A stretch of 64,000 nucleotides of DNA from contig CALKBX010000003.1 in assembly GCA_937775205.1 (NCBI GenBank), forward strand, positions 62,001-126,000, given 5' to 3'. The translations under genes were made by a program, and so were the position numbers. Within the stretch, counting starts at the first letter, position 1; the number at the start of each line of letters is the position of its first letter. The stretch comes from an uncultured Verrucomicrobiae bacterium. GTDB taxonomy: Bacteria > Verrucomicrobiota > Verrucomicrobiia > Limisphaerales > UBA1100. Of the stretch, positions 8,619 to 16,568 are shown in pieces. Under the pieces are notes generated by a model, which was not told the origin of the DNA, did no database searches, and worked only from the letters and a program-made list of their open reading frames with translations.

Positions 8619-8779
8619 ATTCGCCCGTTTAGGCGGTGGTTGATGTTGAATAACTCGGCCTTGACTCGGGGTCGCGCATTCCCTTTTCTTTATCCACGCC
8701 ACGGTTGTGGTGTTTTGTCAAAAGGAGGCAAAGAATTCACTCAACGAGTGACTCACAGAATAAAAAGGAGAAAAAGGCA

Positions 8780-9754
8780 ATGGCTGAAGTAACTGGTAAT
8801 CCATCAAACCCACCCATCGAATATCGCGCCGCGTCCGTGGAGGCCGCGGGGCAACAGGCCGATTGGCCCACCACCCAAATGGCGCCAGCAGCGGCAGATC
8901 CCGCGAATGCGCCCATCGTGAAACAGGTGCTTTCAGAATTCATCGGTACCTTTGCGCTCGTATTCGTAGCGGTCACCACGCTGTACTGGTTCGCGGTGGA
9001 CTTCATTGCCATCGCGTTGGCCAGCGCGCTAGTGGTAGCATTAATGGTAGGCGTGTTTGCGCGATTTGGCAGCGGCCAGTTTAATCCCGCCATTACGCTG
9101 GGCCTCGTGCTTGGGGGGCGGCTGAAATTCACACGCGCGGCCATCATCATTCCAGTGCAATTGGTCGCCGCAGTTTTGGCGTCGTTAATGCTCGTAAATT
9201 TTCTAGGCCAAACGGAAAATCTCCAGTGGGCTTATCCGAAGGCCGCAGCCGCCGAACCGGGCGTGCCGGCCGGGGTGCTGGCACCCCAAGGTGGTCAGCC
9301 GGAGTTTGGCCTGCGTGCGCCGGTGGAAGCGGGCACGCCGCGTATTCCTGAGCGCGTTGAAATTCCAGAGCCCATCGGCCGCGCTCAGCCGCGTCCTGTG
9401 CCCGGCTCGCAACGGGTCACCATTTTACAAGCCATCGTGCTGGAAGCGGTACTGACCTTTTTCTGGGGGATGGCTGCCTTTGCCGGATTACGCCGAGGGG
9501 CGCATCCATTGCTCGGGCCGCTATTGATTGGGGCGGCAGTGGCCGTCGGTATTCTCACTGCGGGCATTTTGACCGGGGGCGCGATGAATCCGGCACGGGC
9601 GTTTGGCCCCGCGTTGGCGTCGGGCACGTGGGTCAATCAAATGGTTTACTGGATAGGCCCGATGATTGGCGGCGCGCTGGCGGGCGTCATTTGCGGTCAC
9701 TTCCTGTTTAACGACGAGGAAGAATCTTCGGATGTTCCGGCGTATCCGGCCTGA
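8780..9754 (+). CDS. MIP-family aquaporin/glycerol facilitator
   Basis: Membrane channel of the major intrinsic protein family, 324 residues. Both NPA boxes are present (GQFNPAITLG and GAMNPARAFGP) with hydrophobic helices around them. It is longer than usual (about 230-280): there is an Ala/Pro-rich N-terminal tail of about 40 residues, and a Pro-rich insert of about 60 residues between helices 3 and 4 (external loop C). ATG 8780 has an AAGGAG at 8765-8770; the frame extends up to 8705 without family sequence. Water versus small solute selectivity cannot be told. A terminator follows at 9777. Confidence 0.88.
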   Translation: MAEVTGNPSNPPIEYRAASVEAAGQQADWPTTQMAPAAADPANAPIVKQVLSEFIGTFALVFVAVTTLYWFAVDFIAIALASALVVALMVGVFARFGSGQFNPAITLGLVLGGRLKFTRAAIIIPVQLVAAVLASLMLVNFLGQTENLQWAYPKAAAAEPGVPAGVLAPQGGQPEFGLRAPVEAGTPRIPERVEIPEPIGRAQPRPVPGSQRVTILQAIVLEAVLTFFWGMAAFAGLRRGAHPLLGPLLIGAAVAVGILTAGILTGGAMNPARAFGPALASGTWVNQMVYWIGPMIGGALAGVICGHFLFNDEEESSDVPAYPA

Positions 9755-9776
9755 TAATTCTCCTGCATAAAGAATG

Positions 9777-9813
9777 CCCCGGTTACCATGATTGTGACCG
9801 GGGTTTTCTTTTT
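9777..9813 (+). terminator. Rho-independent terminator after aquaporin gene
   Basis: Arms CCCCGGTTAC and GTGACCGGGG pair over 10 positions (one G-U) around a 7-base loop, followed by a T-rich run (TTTTCTTTTT). It sits 22 bases after the aquaporin stop. Confidence 0.85.
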
Positions 9814-9825
9814 ATCTAACCATAA

Positions 9826-10230
9826 ATGAGTGAACCCATCGAAGTTGCAGCCGGATTGCTTTTCCGCGAAAGTCGGCTGCTCATCACGCAGCGTCCCGCT
9901 GGCGGGCACTTAGCGGGGTTATGGGAATTCCCCGGCGGCAAACGCGAGCTTGGAGAATCGATGCCTCAGTGTCTCCAACGCGAGCTGGTTGAGGAACTGG
10001 GCATCACGGTTACTGTGGGGCAATGCGTTGAAACTCTCACCCACGCCTACCCTGATAAAACTGTGTGGCTGGAATTTTTTTTGTGTGAACTCGCCGAAGG
10101 CATTCCCACCGGCCTCGATGGGCAAGAGCTTGCTTGGGCGACTGTGGATGACTTGGACACGTACGAATTTCCTGCCGCCGATGCCCGCTTGTTAGACCGA
10201 TTGAAAAGCGAAACTCTTTGGTGGAAATAA
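9826..10230 (+). CDS. Nudix hydrolase (MutT-like 8-oxo-dGTP diphosphatase)
   Basis: A 134-residue Nudix enzyme. The full Nudix box GX5EX7REUXEEXGU is present, starting at GGKRELGE and ending in RELVEELGI (about residues 38-60). Length, the N-terminal VAAGLLFRESRLLITQR and the PGGKRE context are those of MutT-type enzymes that clean the nucleotide pool of 8-oxo-dGTP. Substrate is inferred from family only. It starts 13 bases after the aquaporin terminator, so it has its own promoter or depends on read-through. Confidence 0.87.
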   Translation: MSEPIEVAAGLLFRESRLLITQRPAGGHLAGLWEFPGGKRELGESMPQCLQRELVEELGITVTVGQCVETLTHAYPDKTVWLEFFLCELAEGIPTGLDGQELAWATVDDLDTYEFPAADARLLDRLKSETLWWK

Positions 10231-10241
10231 TCGTGGAAAAA

Positions 10242-10318
10242 TGGTCGGGGTGGTGAGGTTCGAACTCACGACCTCGTCGTCCCGAACGACGCGCGCTACC
10301 AGGCTGCGCTACACCCCG
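10242..10318 (-). tRNA. tRNA-Pro (anticodon CGG), CCA encoded
   Basis: Cloverleaf read on the minus strand: acceptor CGGGGTG pairs with CACCCCG, D-arm TAGCGCAGCCTGGTAGC, anticodon stem CGTCG/CGACG enclosing loop TTCGGGA (anticodon CGG), T-loop GTTCGAACC, discriminator A and encoded CCA (10242-10244). Length is 77 with CCA. Confidence 0.95.
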
Positions 10319-10333
10319 ACTCAAAGGGCGGGC

Positions 10334-10361
10334 ATTAAAGCCCAACCTCTCACAAATGCAA
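10334..10361 (-). promoter_or_regulatory. Candidate sigma-70 promoter of tRNA-Pro
   Basis: On the minus strand, TTGCAT (10361-10356) and TTTAAT (10339-10334) are separated by 16 bases, about 15 bases upstream of the mature tRNA 5' end. Position fits; no experimental support. Confidence 0.5.
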
Positions 10362-10421
10362 CGCGTTTTTTTTGCTAAAACCAGCAGTAACAACAAAAAC
10401 CGGTAACAACCGGACTAACAA

Positions 10422-10449
10422 TTGACCCCGTTCGAAAGTGGAGTACATT
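10422..10449 (+). promoter_or_regulatory. Candidate sigma-70 promoter of SGNH-like gene
   Basis: TTGACC (10422-10427) and TACATT (10444-10449) with a 16-base spacer, 28 bases before the ATG at 10478. Both hexamers are near consensus. Confidence 0.5.
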
Positions 10450-10477
10450 GGATGAGTTGCCGAGAGGCTAAGGAACA

Positions 10478-11416
10478 ATGCGACGCAACCTGCTCATTTT
10501 GGTTTTGGGAATGCTGCTCTTCGACGGCTGGCAGGAGGCCACCGCATCGCAGGCACCGTGGCGCATGGGGCTGCGCCTCAATAGCCAACAAGCGCGCCGA
10601 GGTTGGCCGCTACTTCCATTTTCGCGCAGCTCGCCGGTAACACCCGTGAGTCCGTGGGCGCCGCCGGCAATCAATCCCGCGCTGCTTTCCACCAACCGAG
10701 CCGTATTGCCCGAAACCCTGCGCGTACTGTTTCTTGGTAACTCCCTCACCGCCGCCTATAATATGCCCGAAGTGCTCACTCAAATGAGCCGAACCGCGAC
10801 GCTCAAAATCAAAGCCACTATGCGCACGCGCGATGGCTACACGCTCGACAATCATATGGCCGACATTTCCAGTCGCACCAACATTTCGTTTACGGTTCAG
10901 GACCCATTGGTTTTCACCAACCGCCTTACATGGCACGCGGTGATTTTGCAGGAGCACAGCCAAATTCCCGTGTACGCTTGGCAACGTATGATCACTTCCG
11001 TGCAGCGGATCGATGGCGCAGTGCGGACTGCCCGCACGCGCTCGGCGTTGTTTATGCCACATTCGCGGCCCGACCCTATTTTTTCCCCAGCCGAATTTCT
11101 CGACCGCGCCGAGGGGGCTTATCAACTCGTGGCCCAGCGCAACGGAAACTTGCCACTTATTCCCGCCGGTCGCGCGTGGCAAATGGTAGAAATCCGTGCC
11201 AACAACAGCATTCAATTAAGGGAACCAGACGGGTACACACCCACACAGCACGGCGCTTACTTAAATGCGTGCGTGATGTACGCTTACCTCACTTGGCAAA
11301 CGCCGCTCGGTCTTTCCAATGGGGGACTGCATCAGGTGAATGGCCGGGATGCAGAATATCTCCAGCGCATTGCGTGGGAGCTGTTTGTGTCGCGCCGTTC
11401 AGGCGTGCCCTTTTAG
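10478..11416 (+). CDS. Secreted SGNH/GDSL-like protein
   Basis: A 312-residue exported protein with an N-terminal signal segment (MRRNLLILVLGMLLFDGW). The body matches SGNH hydrolase-like proteins: block I LFLGNSLT carries the would-be nucleophile Ser, a middle block VILQEHSQIP follows, and the C-terminal block is DGYTPTQHGAYL. In most relatives this last block reads D-G-x-H-P and supplies the catalytic Asp/His. Here Thr stands at the His position and a His lies three residues later. It may therefore be an altered hydrolase or a non-catalytic binder. A promoter-like sequence precedes it. Confidence 0.7.
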   Translation: MRRNLLILVLGMLLFDGWQEATASQAPWRMGLRLNSQQARRGWPLLPFSRSSPVTPVSPWAPPAINPALLSTNRAVLPETLRVLFLGNSLTAAYNMPEVLTQMSRTATLKIKATMRTRDGYTLDNHMADISSRTNISFTVQDPLVFTNRLTWHAVILQEHSQIPVYAWQRMITSVQRIDGAVRTARTRSALFMPHSRPDPIFSPAEFLDRAEGAYQLVAQRNGNLPLIPAGRAWQMVEIRANNSIQLREPDGYTPTQHGAYLNACVMYAYLTWQTPLGLSNGGLHQVNGRDAEYLQRIAWELFVSRRSGVPF

Positions 11417-11421
11417 ATTTT

Positions 11422-12573
11422 TCAGATGCGCCGCAGGTCGGCCACGCATTCCACGTGTTGGGTTTGGGGGAACATATCCAGCGGGGTAACGCTCTTCAAT
11501 TCATAGCCTCGTTCACAAAGCCACTTGAGATCGCGCGCGAGCGTGGCTGGATGGCAACTCACATAAATCACCTGACGCGGTTGGGCGTTGGCCAGCATTT
11601 CCAAACCTTCTTTGTGAACTCCCTTGCGCGGAGGGTCGAGAATGAGCGTGGTGTCGTCCGCCGGAAAGCGTTCGAGCAAGGCGTCCATGTGCTCCTCGGT
11701 TTTGCCTTGGATGAATTCTCCGTTTTCGATTCCGCGCTTGGTAAGGTTTTTGCGGGCGGGCAGGATGCATTGCTTGTCAATGTCGATGCCGACGAATCCC
11801 TCCACCAAATCAGCCATTGAAAGACTGAAAAATCCGATACCGCAATAAGCATCCACGAGATGCTTTGTGCCCGCATCGGCGAGGCGGCTGCGCACGGTGT
11901 CCACCAGTTTGGGCAGCAGTGTGAAGTTGTTTTGGAAAAATGAATCGCGATGCAGTTCCCAGTCATCGGGCATCATCCGCAGCACAACTTTTTGCATATT
12001 GCGCGGCGGCGGATCTTCGCGCACTTGTTGCAACTGTTCATTGAGTGCCTCTTCGGCAATTTCGCAGCGTTCAAGATCCACCACCAAACGGCTCCCCGCG
12101 CGCAGGAAACCGTAGATTGCCTTTTGCTGAAACTTATCCCATTGGCGGCGAATCATGATGCGGTTGCGGTAGCCATATGGGGCAGGGCAGGGGATCAACT
12201 CGCCCACCACTTCCGGCGCAAAGCCGCCCACGCGCACGAAGAGATTGCGCACCTGCTCCAGCTTGATGCGCCCCTGCGCCTCGTAATCGATGTGTTGATA
12301 TTGGCATCCGCCGCATTCGCCAAAGTATTGGCATTTGGGATCCACTCGGTCGGGCGAAGGCGTGATGACTTGCAGCAAGCGCGCGCGCGCGAAATCGCTT
12401 TTACGCTCGGTGATTTCTACCAACACCAATTCGCCGACAATCACAAATGGCACGAACACCACAAAGCCGTCCACCTTGCCGACCCCATCGCCGCCAAAAG
12501 CCATGTCGGCAATCTCAATTTCCAGCCGGTCACCGACATTGAACGAAACCGAATTTTCAGGGATCTCTTCCAT
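11422..12573 (-). CDS. rlmD: 23S rRNA (uracil-C5)-methyltransferase, RlmD/RumA type
   Basis: SAM-dependent m5U methyltransferase of 383 residues. An N-terminal TRAM domain is followed by the iron-sulfur ligands in CQYFGECGGCQYQ and a later Cys. The methyltransferase core has VDAYCGIGFFSLS for SAM and LDPPRKGV. The catalytic Cys is in VSCHPATLARDL near the C-terminus. It belongs to the RlmD/RlmCD/TrmA group; RlmD is the best general name but the modified uridine is not proven. The start ATG overlaps the stop of the upstream DUF3500 gene by one base (TAATG), so the two are probably co-translated. Confidence 0.88.
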   Translation of the reverse strand: MEEIPENSVSFNVGDRLEIEIADMAFGGDGVGKVDGFVVFVPFVIVGELVLVEITERKSDFARARLLQVITPSPDRVDPKCQYFGECGGCQYQHIDYEAQGRIKLEQVRNLFVRVGGFAPEVVGELIPCPAPYGYRNRIMIRRQWDKFQQKAIYGFLRAGSRLVVDLERCEIAEEALNEQLQQVREDPPPRNMQKVVLRMMPDDWELHRDSFFQNNFTLLPKLVDTVRSRLADAGTKHLVDAYCGIGFFSLSMADLVEGFVGIDIDKQCILPARKNLTKRGIENGEFIQGKTEEHMDALLERFPADDTTLILDPPRKGVHKEGLEMLANAQPRQVIYVSCHPATLARDLKWLCERGYELKSVTPLDMFPQTQHVECVADLRRI

Positions 12574-13604
12574 TAATGATTTTTCCTAACGTGTTCACGC
12601 AGTAGATCACGGCCGAAGTCACCTTTGAAATCGCGCCACGTGGCGTGCACGTGATTGGCGCCATTTGCCGTGTTGGCGTATTCCAATAAAAAGCTCGGTC
12701 CTTGCACGCGATAATAGTGCGGCTCAAACTGTTTCGTACTGCCGGCCCATGCGAAGCGAATGGTTGCCAGTCCGCCCTTTTGAATCTTTGCCCAGTCTTC
12801 CTTCGCTACGACGGCGCGATGGCGGTTAATGTATTCCTTAATTAAGGCGATCAGCAGCTTTTGGTTGGCCTGACTCAAATCGCTATACGCAACGCCGGCT
12901 TGCTTCAATGCGTTGACGGTTGGCAGTGCGGCGGTGAGGATATCGCGCGGCGCCTTGTCGGCGATCACGGCCATTGTTTTTTGCTTTTCACCTAAAGAGA
13001 GGCGCAGCTTGCGGGCAAGGTTTTCCTCAACCTTTAACGCCACCAACCGCCGTCCCGGGCCGAAATCGCAAACCGCCGGATTGCTGCCCCAAAAGGACGG
13101 AACACCCGTCAGCTTGCCGTTCACGATCGTGTAATTCAGCGAAAGATGATGCCCTTCGAAGCGCCAACCCCATGTGCCTTTGCCGCCGGGTTTGCCAAAC
13201 ACCAGCACATGATACGCCTCCGAGTCGCGCACAAATCGCCGCCCCTTGCCTTCCAAAACAAAAAGGATGTCCTCGAGAAACATAATGTTGCGAACCTTCG
13301 TGTGGCCGCCTTCGCTGAGCACAGTCTTGAGGAGCGCTTGGGTCAACTTGCGTTGAGGGTCGGTCATCTCCTTGATTTGCAATCCCTTGCGATGGCCGCC
13401 CTTGAGCATTTCCGCAGGGATAAAATGCCAGTACGTCCGTTCATCACCATCGAAGGCGAAGGTTGCCTTTAGCTTTTGTTTTTCATCGAGGCTGGCAAGC
13501 AGGGCATTGGCGGCTTGGGCCATATCCGTGGATACGTTGGCGCCATGGGCATTTGAACCCAATATCAATGCGGTGATGAGGGTTAAGGATTTTGCAAATC
13601 TCAT
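12573..13604 (-). CDS. Secreted DUF3500 protein
   Basis: A 343-residue exported protein with signal peptide (MRFAKSLTLITALILGSNAHG). The rest matches DUF3500: an early FAFDGDERTYWHFIP, a central GWRFEGHHLSLNYT, and near the end HYYRVQGPSFLLEYAN followed by HVHATWRDFKGDFG. Function unknown; some relatives are linked to degradation gene sets, but nothing here shows activity. Its stop overlaps the rlmD start by one base. It is divergent from the YmdB-like gene. Confidence 0.85.
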   Translation of the reverse strand: MRFAKSLTLITALILGSNAHGANVSTDMAQAANALLASLDEKQKLKATFAFDGDERTYWHFIPAEMLKGGHRKGLQIKEMTDPQRKLTQALLKTVLSEGGHTKVRNIMFLEDILFVLEGKGRRFVRDSEAYHVLVFGKPGGKGTWGWRFEGHHLSLNYTIVNGKLTGVPSFWGSNPAVCDFGPGRRLVALKVEENLARKLRLSLGEKQKTMAVIADKAPRDILTAALPTVNALKQAGVAYSDLSQANQKLLIALIKEYINRHRAVVAKEDWAKIQKGGLATIRFAWAGSTKQFEPHYYRVQGPSFLLEYANTANGANHVHATWRDFKGDFGRDLLREHVRKNH

Positions 13605-13682
13605 GTGGCGGCGATTGTCTCCATGGGGCCGGGAATGACAAGCAGATTGCGCCGCGCGCGTTCAACCGCTAAGGTTTGCCGC

Positions 13683-14465
13683 GTGAAATTGCTCTTCATT
13701 GGTGATATTGTTGGCAAACCTGGCCGTCGTGCGGTGCGTGGGTTGGTGCCCGGGCTGCGCGACCGTCACGGGCTCGATCTGGTGATTGCCAATGGCGAAA
13801 ATGCCGTGGGCGGCAGCGGCATCAACCGTGACAAAGCGGAGGAAATTTTCGATGGCGGGGTGGACATCATTACCTGCGGCGATCATCTTTGGGATCAGCG
13901 CGAGGTCATTGAGTTGCTGGACAGCGAGCCGCGTTTTGTGCGGCCAGTAAATTATCCGTCGGGCACGCCGGGGCAAGGCAGCACCTTGTTCGAGCGCGCC
14001 GGATTGCCCCCCGTGGGCATCATCAATGCCCAAGGCCGCACGTTTATGCGCGGGGAAATGGAAAACCCATTTCGCATGGTGGCCGAGGAAGTGAAAAAAC
14101 TCGCGCCCATCGCGCCGGTTATTTTTCTCGATTTCCATGCGGAAGCCACTAGCGAAAAAATCGCGATGGGGCGCATGCTCGATGGCGATGTGAGTGCCGT
14201 AGTGGGCACGCACACGCATGTGCAAACGGCGGATGAAACTATTTTCCCCGGCGGCACGGCGTTCCTCTGCGACGCCGGCTTCACGGGGCCACACGATGGA
14301 GTGATCGGTCGTGAATGGAAGCCGGTGGTGCTCCGTTTCCTTAGCGGCCAACCGCAACGTTTCCCGGTGAGTAAGGGGCGGGTCTTGCTGCAGGGGGTGG
14401 TTATTGAGGTCGATGGCGCTACGGGAAAAGCCATTGCCATCGAGCGGGTGAGCGAGGCGCTTTAG
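13683..14465 (+). CDS. YmdB-family metallophosphoesterase (TIGR00282)
   Basis: A 260-residue calcineurin-like phosphodiesterase of the YmdB family. Metal-binding motifs: FIGDIVGKPGR at the start, NGENAVGG, CGDHLWD, DFHAEATSEK and VGTHTHVQTAD. These match the dinuclear site of YmdB, which cleaves 2',3'-cyclic nucleotides. GTG 13683 gives the family start VKLLFIGD; the frame reaches back to 13605 without family sequence. It opens the long forward run of housekeeping genes. Confidence 0.9.
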   Translation: MKLLFIGDIVGKPGRRAVRGLVPGLRDRHGLDLVIANGENAVGGSGINRDKAEEIFDGGVDIITCGDHLWDQREVIELLDSEPRFVRPVNYPSGTPGQGSTLFERAGLPPVGIINAQGRTFMRGEMENPFRMVAEEVKKLAPIAPVIFLDFHAEATSEKIAMGRMLDGDVSAVVGTHTHVQTADETIFPGGTAFLCDAGFTGPHDGVIGREWKPVVLRFLSGQPQRFPVSKGRVLLQGVVIEVDGATGKAIAIERVSEAL

Positions 14466-14524
14466 CTGTGAGGGCTCGCTCTGGGCTTTCAAATGAACGG
14501 GTTTTCTGTCAGGTTTTCCGGCCC

Positions 14525-15403
14525 ATGAAATCAATGACCGGCTATGGGCGCGGCGACGCGTCGCGCGATGGTGCCAAACTCACAGTGGAAATCAGCACGG
14601 TGAACCGCAAGCAAGCGGAGCTGTCGCTGTATCTGCCGCGTGAGTTGGACGCGCTGGAAAGCCGGGCGCGCGATGAAATTAACGGGCGCATTTCGCGCGG
14701 CCGCATTGTGGCGCGGGTGGGGTTGTCCGCCACGGATGGTGATGGCTCGAAAGTGAAGCTCGACACCGTCCTCGCCAAGCATTATGCGCGCGAATACCGC
14801 AAGCTGGCCAAGGAATTAAAACTGCGGGATGACTTGGGAATCGATACAATTTTGCGCGCGCCCGGAGTTTTGAAGCAGGCTGATGAGGGGTTGGACGTGG
14901 AGGGTTTGTGGTCGGCACTGCGCAAGGCGGTGCGCGATGCGCTGGGGGATTTGTTGGCAATGCGCGCCCGCGAGGGGGCACATCTGAAAAAGGATTTGCA
15001 GCAACGCATTCGCACGATGCAAAAGGCGGTGAAGAAGATTGCCAAGTTGTCGCCCTCCACCGTGAAGCGGCATCGCGAGCAATTGCACGAACGCCTGGCC
15101 GCCGCCGGGCTGGAACTGGGCGCGGGCGATGACGAGCGTTTGCTGAAAGAGGTTGCGATGTTCGCCGATCGCATTGATATTACTGAAGAGCTCACGCGGC
15201 TGGAAAGTCACTTCGGCCAGTTCGCCGATTGCGCGAAAGCGAAAGGACCGGTCGGTCGCACGCTGGATTTTCTCTCGCAGGAAATGAACCGCGAAATCAA
15301 CACCATCGGTTCGAAGGCAAATGACGCGGCCATCTCGCGGTTGGTGGTTACATTGAAAAGCGAGTTGGAAAAATTTCGCGAGCAGGTTCAAAACGTGGAG
15401 TGA
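14525..15403 (+). CDS. yicC: YicC-family endoribonuclease
   Basis: A 292-residue YicC protein. The start MKSMTGYGRG is the family hallmark, so ATG 14525 is preferred over 14468. The C-terminal region has RIDITEELTRLESH and LDFLSQEMNREINTIGSKA, the DUF1732 segment. YicC acts as an RNase in E. coli. The stop overlaps the gmk start (TGATG), an arrangement (yicC-gmk) seen in many bacteria. Confidence 0.93.
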   Translation: MKSMTGYGRGDASRDGAKLTVEISTVNRKQAELSLYLPRELDALESRARDEINGRISRGRIVARVGLSATDGDGSKVKLDTVLAKHYAREYRKLAKELKLRDDLGIDTILRAPGVLKQADEGLDVEGLWSALRKAVRDALGDLLAMRAREGAHLKKDLQQRIRTMQKAVKKIAKLSPSTVKRHREQLHERLAAAGLELGAGDDERLLKEVAMFADRIDITEELTRLESHFGQFADCAKAKGPVGRTLDFLSQEMNREINTIGSKANDAAISRLVVTLKSELEKFREQVQNVE

Positions 15404-15996
15404 TGGCGGGCGACACTCAACCGGTGTTGCTGGTGCTCTCCGGTCCGTCGGGCGTGGGGAAAACCACGGTGGCACTGCGGCTGTTGGCCGGGAACGAATC
15501 GCTCACCCGCGTGGTGACCTGCACCACCCGCGCCCCGCGCGAAGGCGAGGTGGATGGCGAGGCCTATCATTTTCTGAGTGACTCGGAGTTTGCACGGCGC
15601 GTGGCGTCGGATGATTTTTTGGAACACGCCGAAGTATACGGCAATGGTTACGGCACAATGAAATCCGCCGTGACCGAGCCCATGGCGGCGGGGCAGGATG
15701 TGTTGGTGGTGAACGATGTGCAGGGCGCGTTGGCTTTCATTGCCATGGCGCGGCGGGATGAGGCGTTGGCGAAGGTGATGACCACGATATTTTTGGTGGC
15801 TGAAAACGGGGCTTCCTTGCGGGCGCGATTGGAGTCGCGCGGCGAGGATGCGCCGGAGGTGATCTCCAAACGGCTCGCAGTCGCGGAAGATGAGATGGCG
15901 CGGCGGGGCGAGTTTGATCACGTCGTGGTGAGCGGCACGCGCGAGGCGGATGCGGCTGCCGTGCAGGAAATTTACTCGAACGCAAAAAGCGAATAA
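15403..15996 (+). CDS. gmk: Guanylate kinase
   Basis: Phosphorylates GMP to GDP with ATP; 197 residues from ATG 15403 (a GTG at 15400 is also in frame). Walker A is SGPSGVGKTT. The GMP-binding part is TTRAPREGEVDGEAYHFLS followed by YGTMKSAV; NDVQGALAF stands where most Gmk have a DVQGA motif. Overlaps yicC by one base and coaC by one base (TAATG), indicating a polycistronic message. Confidence 0.93.
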   Translation: MAGDTQPVLLVLSGPSGVGKTTVALRLLAGNESLTRVVTCTTRAPREGEVDGEAYHFLSDSEFARRVASDDFLEHAEVYGNGYGTMKSAVTEPMAAGQDVLVVNDVQGALAFIAMARRDEALAKVMTTIFLVAENGASLRARLESRGEDAPEVISKRLAVAEDEMARRGEFDHVVVSGTREADAAAVQEIYSNAKSE

Positions 15997-16553
15997 TGGC
16001 GAAAAGCAAAATCATTGTGCTGGGCGTGACCGGCTCCATCGCCGCTCACAAGGCGGTGGATATTTGCAGTTTGCTGGCGAAAACCGGCGCGTCGCTGCAT
16101 GTGGTGATGACGCGTGACGCGCAGGAGTTTGTGACGCCGTTGCCGTTCAAAACGCTCTCGCGCAATCCCGTGATTACTAGCCTTTACGATGAGGAAGAGG
16201 GTTGGCGCCCCGCGCACATTCGGCTGGCGGATGAGGCGGATTTGCTGTTGATCGCACCCGCCACGGCCAATAGCCTCGCCAAGCTTGCCCACGGGCAGGC
16301 GGATGACGCGCTGGGCTGCATTGCGCTGGCCTTGAATCCTGAAGCTAAATTAATGATCGCCCCGGCGATGAATGGGAAAATGTGGAGTCATCCCGCCACG
16401 CAGGCGAATGTGGCGCTGTTGCGGGAGCGTGGCGCGCAATTTATCGGCCCCGCCGAGGGCGAGCTTGCTTGTGGCTATGAAGGGCTCGGTCGCTTGGAAA
16501 CGCCCGATGCAATTACGGAAGCAGCCTTGCACTTACTGGGGATTCCATCGTAA
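15996..16553 (+). CDS. coaC: Phosphopantothenoylcysteine decarboxylase domain protein (CoaC-type flavoprotein)
   Basis: A 185-residue FMN flavoprotein of the Dfp/CoaC type, the coenzyme A step that makes 4'-phosphopantetheine. Evidence: GVTGSIAAHKAVD at the N-terminus for FMN, HIRLADEAD with the active-site His, APAMNGKMW (PxMNxxMW motif) and GELACGYEGLGR with the catalytic Cys. Only the decarboxylase half is present; the CoaB synthetase half found fused in most bacteria is absent and the next gene is unrelated. A separate coaB would be needed elsewhere. Confidence 0.88.
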   Translation: MAKSKIIVLGVTGSIAAHKAVDICSLLAKTGASLHVVMTRDAQEFVTPLPFKTLSRNPVITSLYDEEEGWRPAHIRLADEADLLLIAPATANSLAKLAHGQADDALGCIALALNPEAKLMIAPAMNGKMWSHPATQANVALLRERGAQFIGPAEGELACGYEGLGRLETPDAITEAALHLLGIPS

Positions 16554-16568
16554 AACCTCCGCCTCCCG

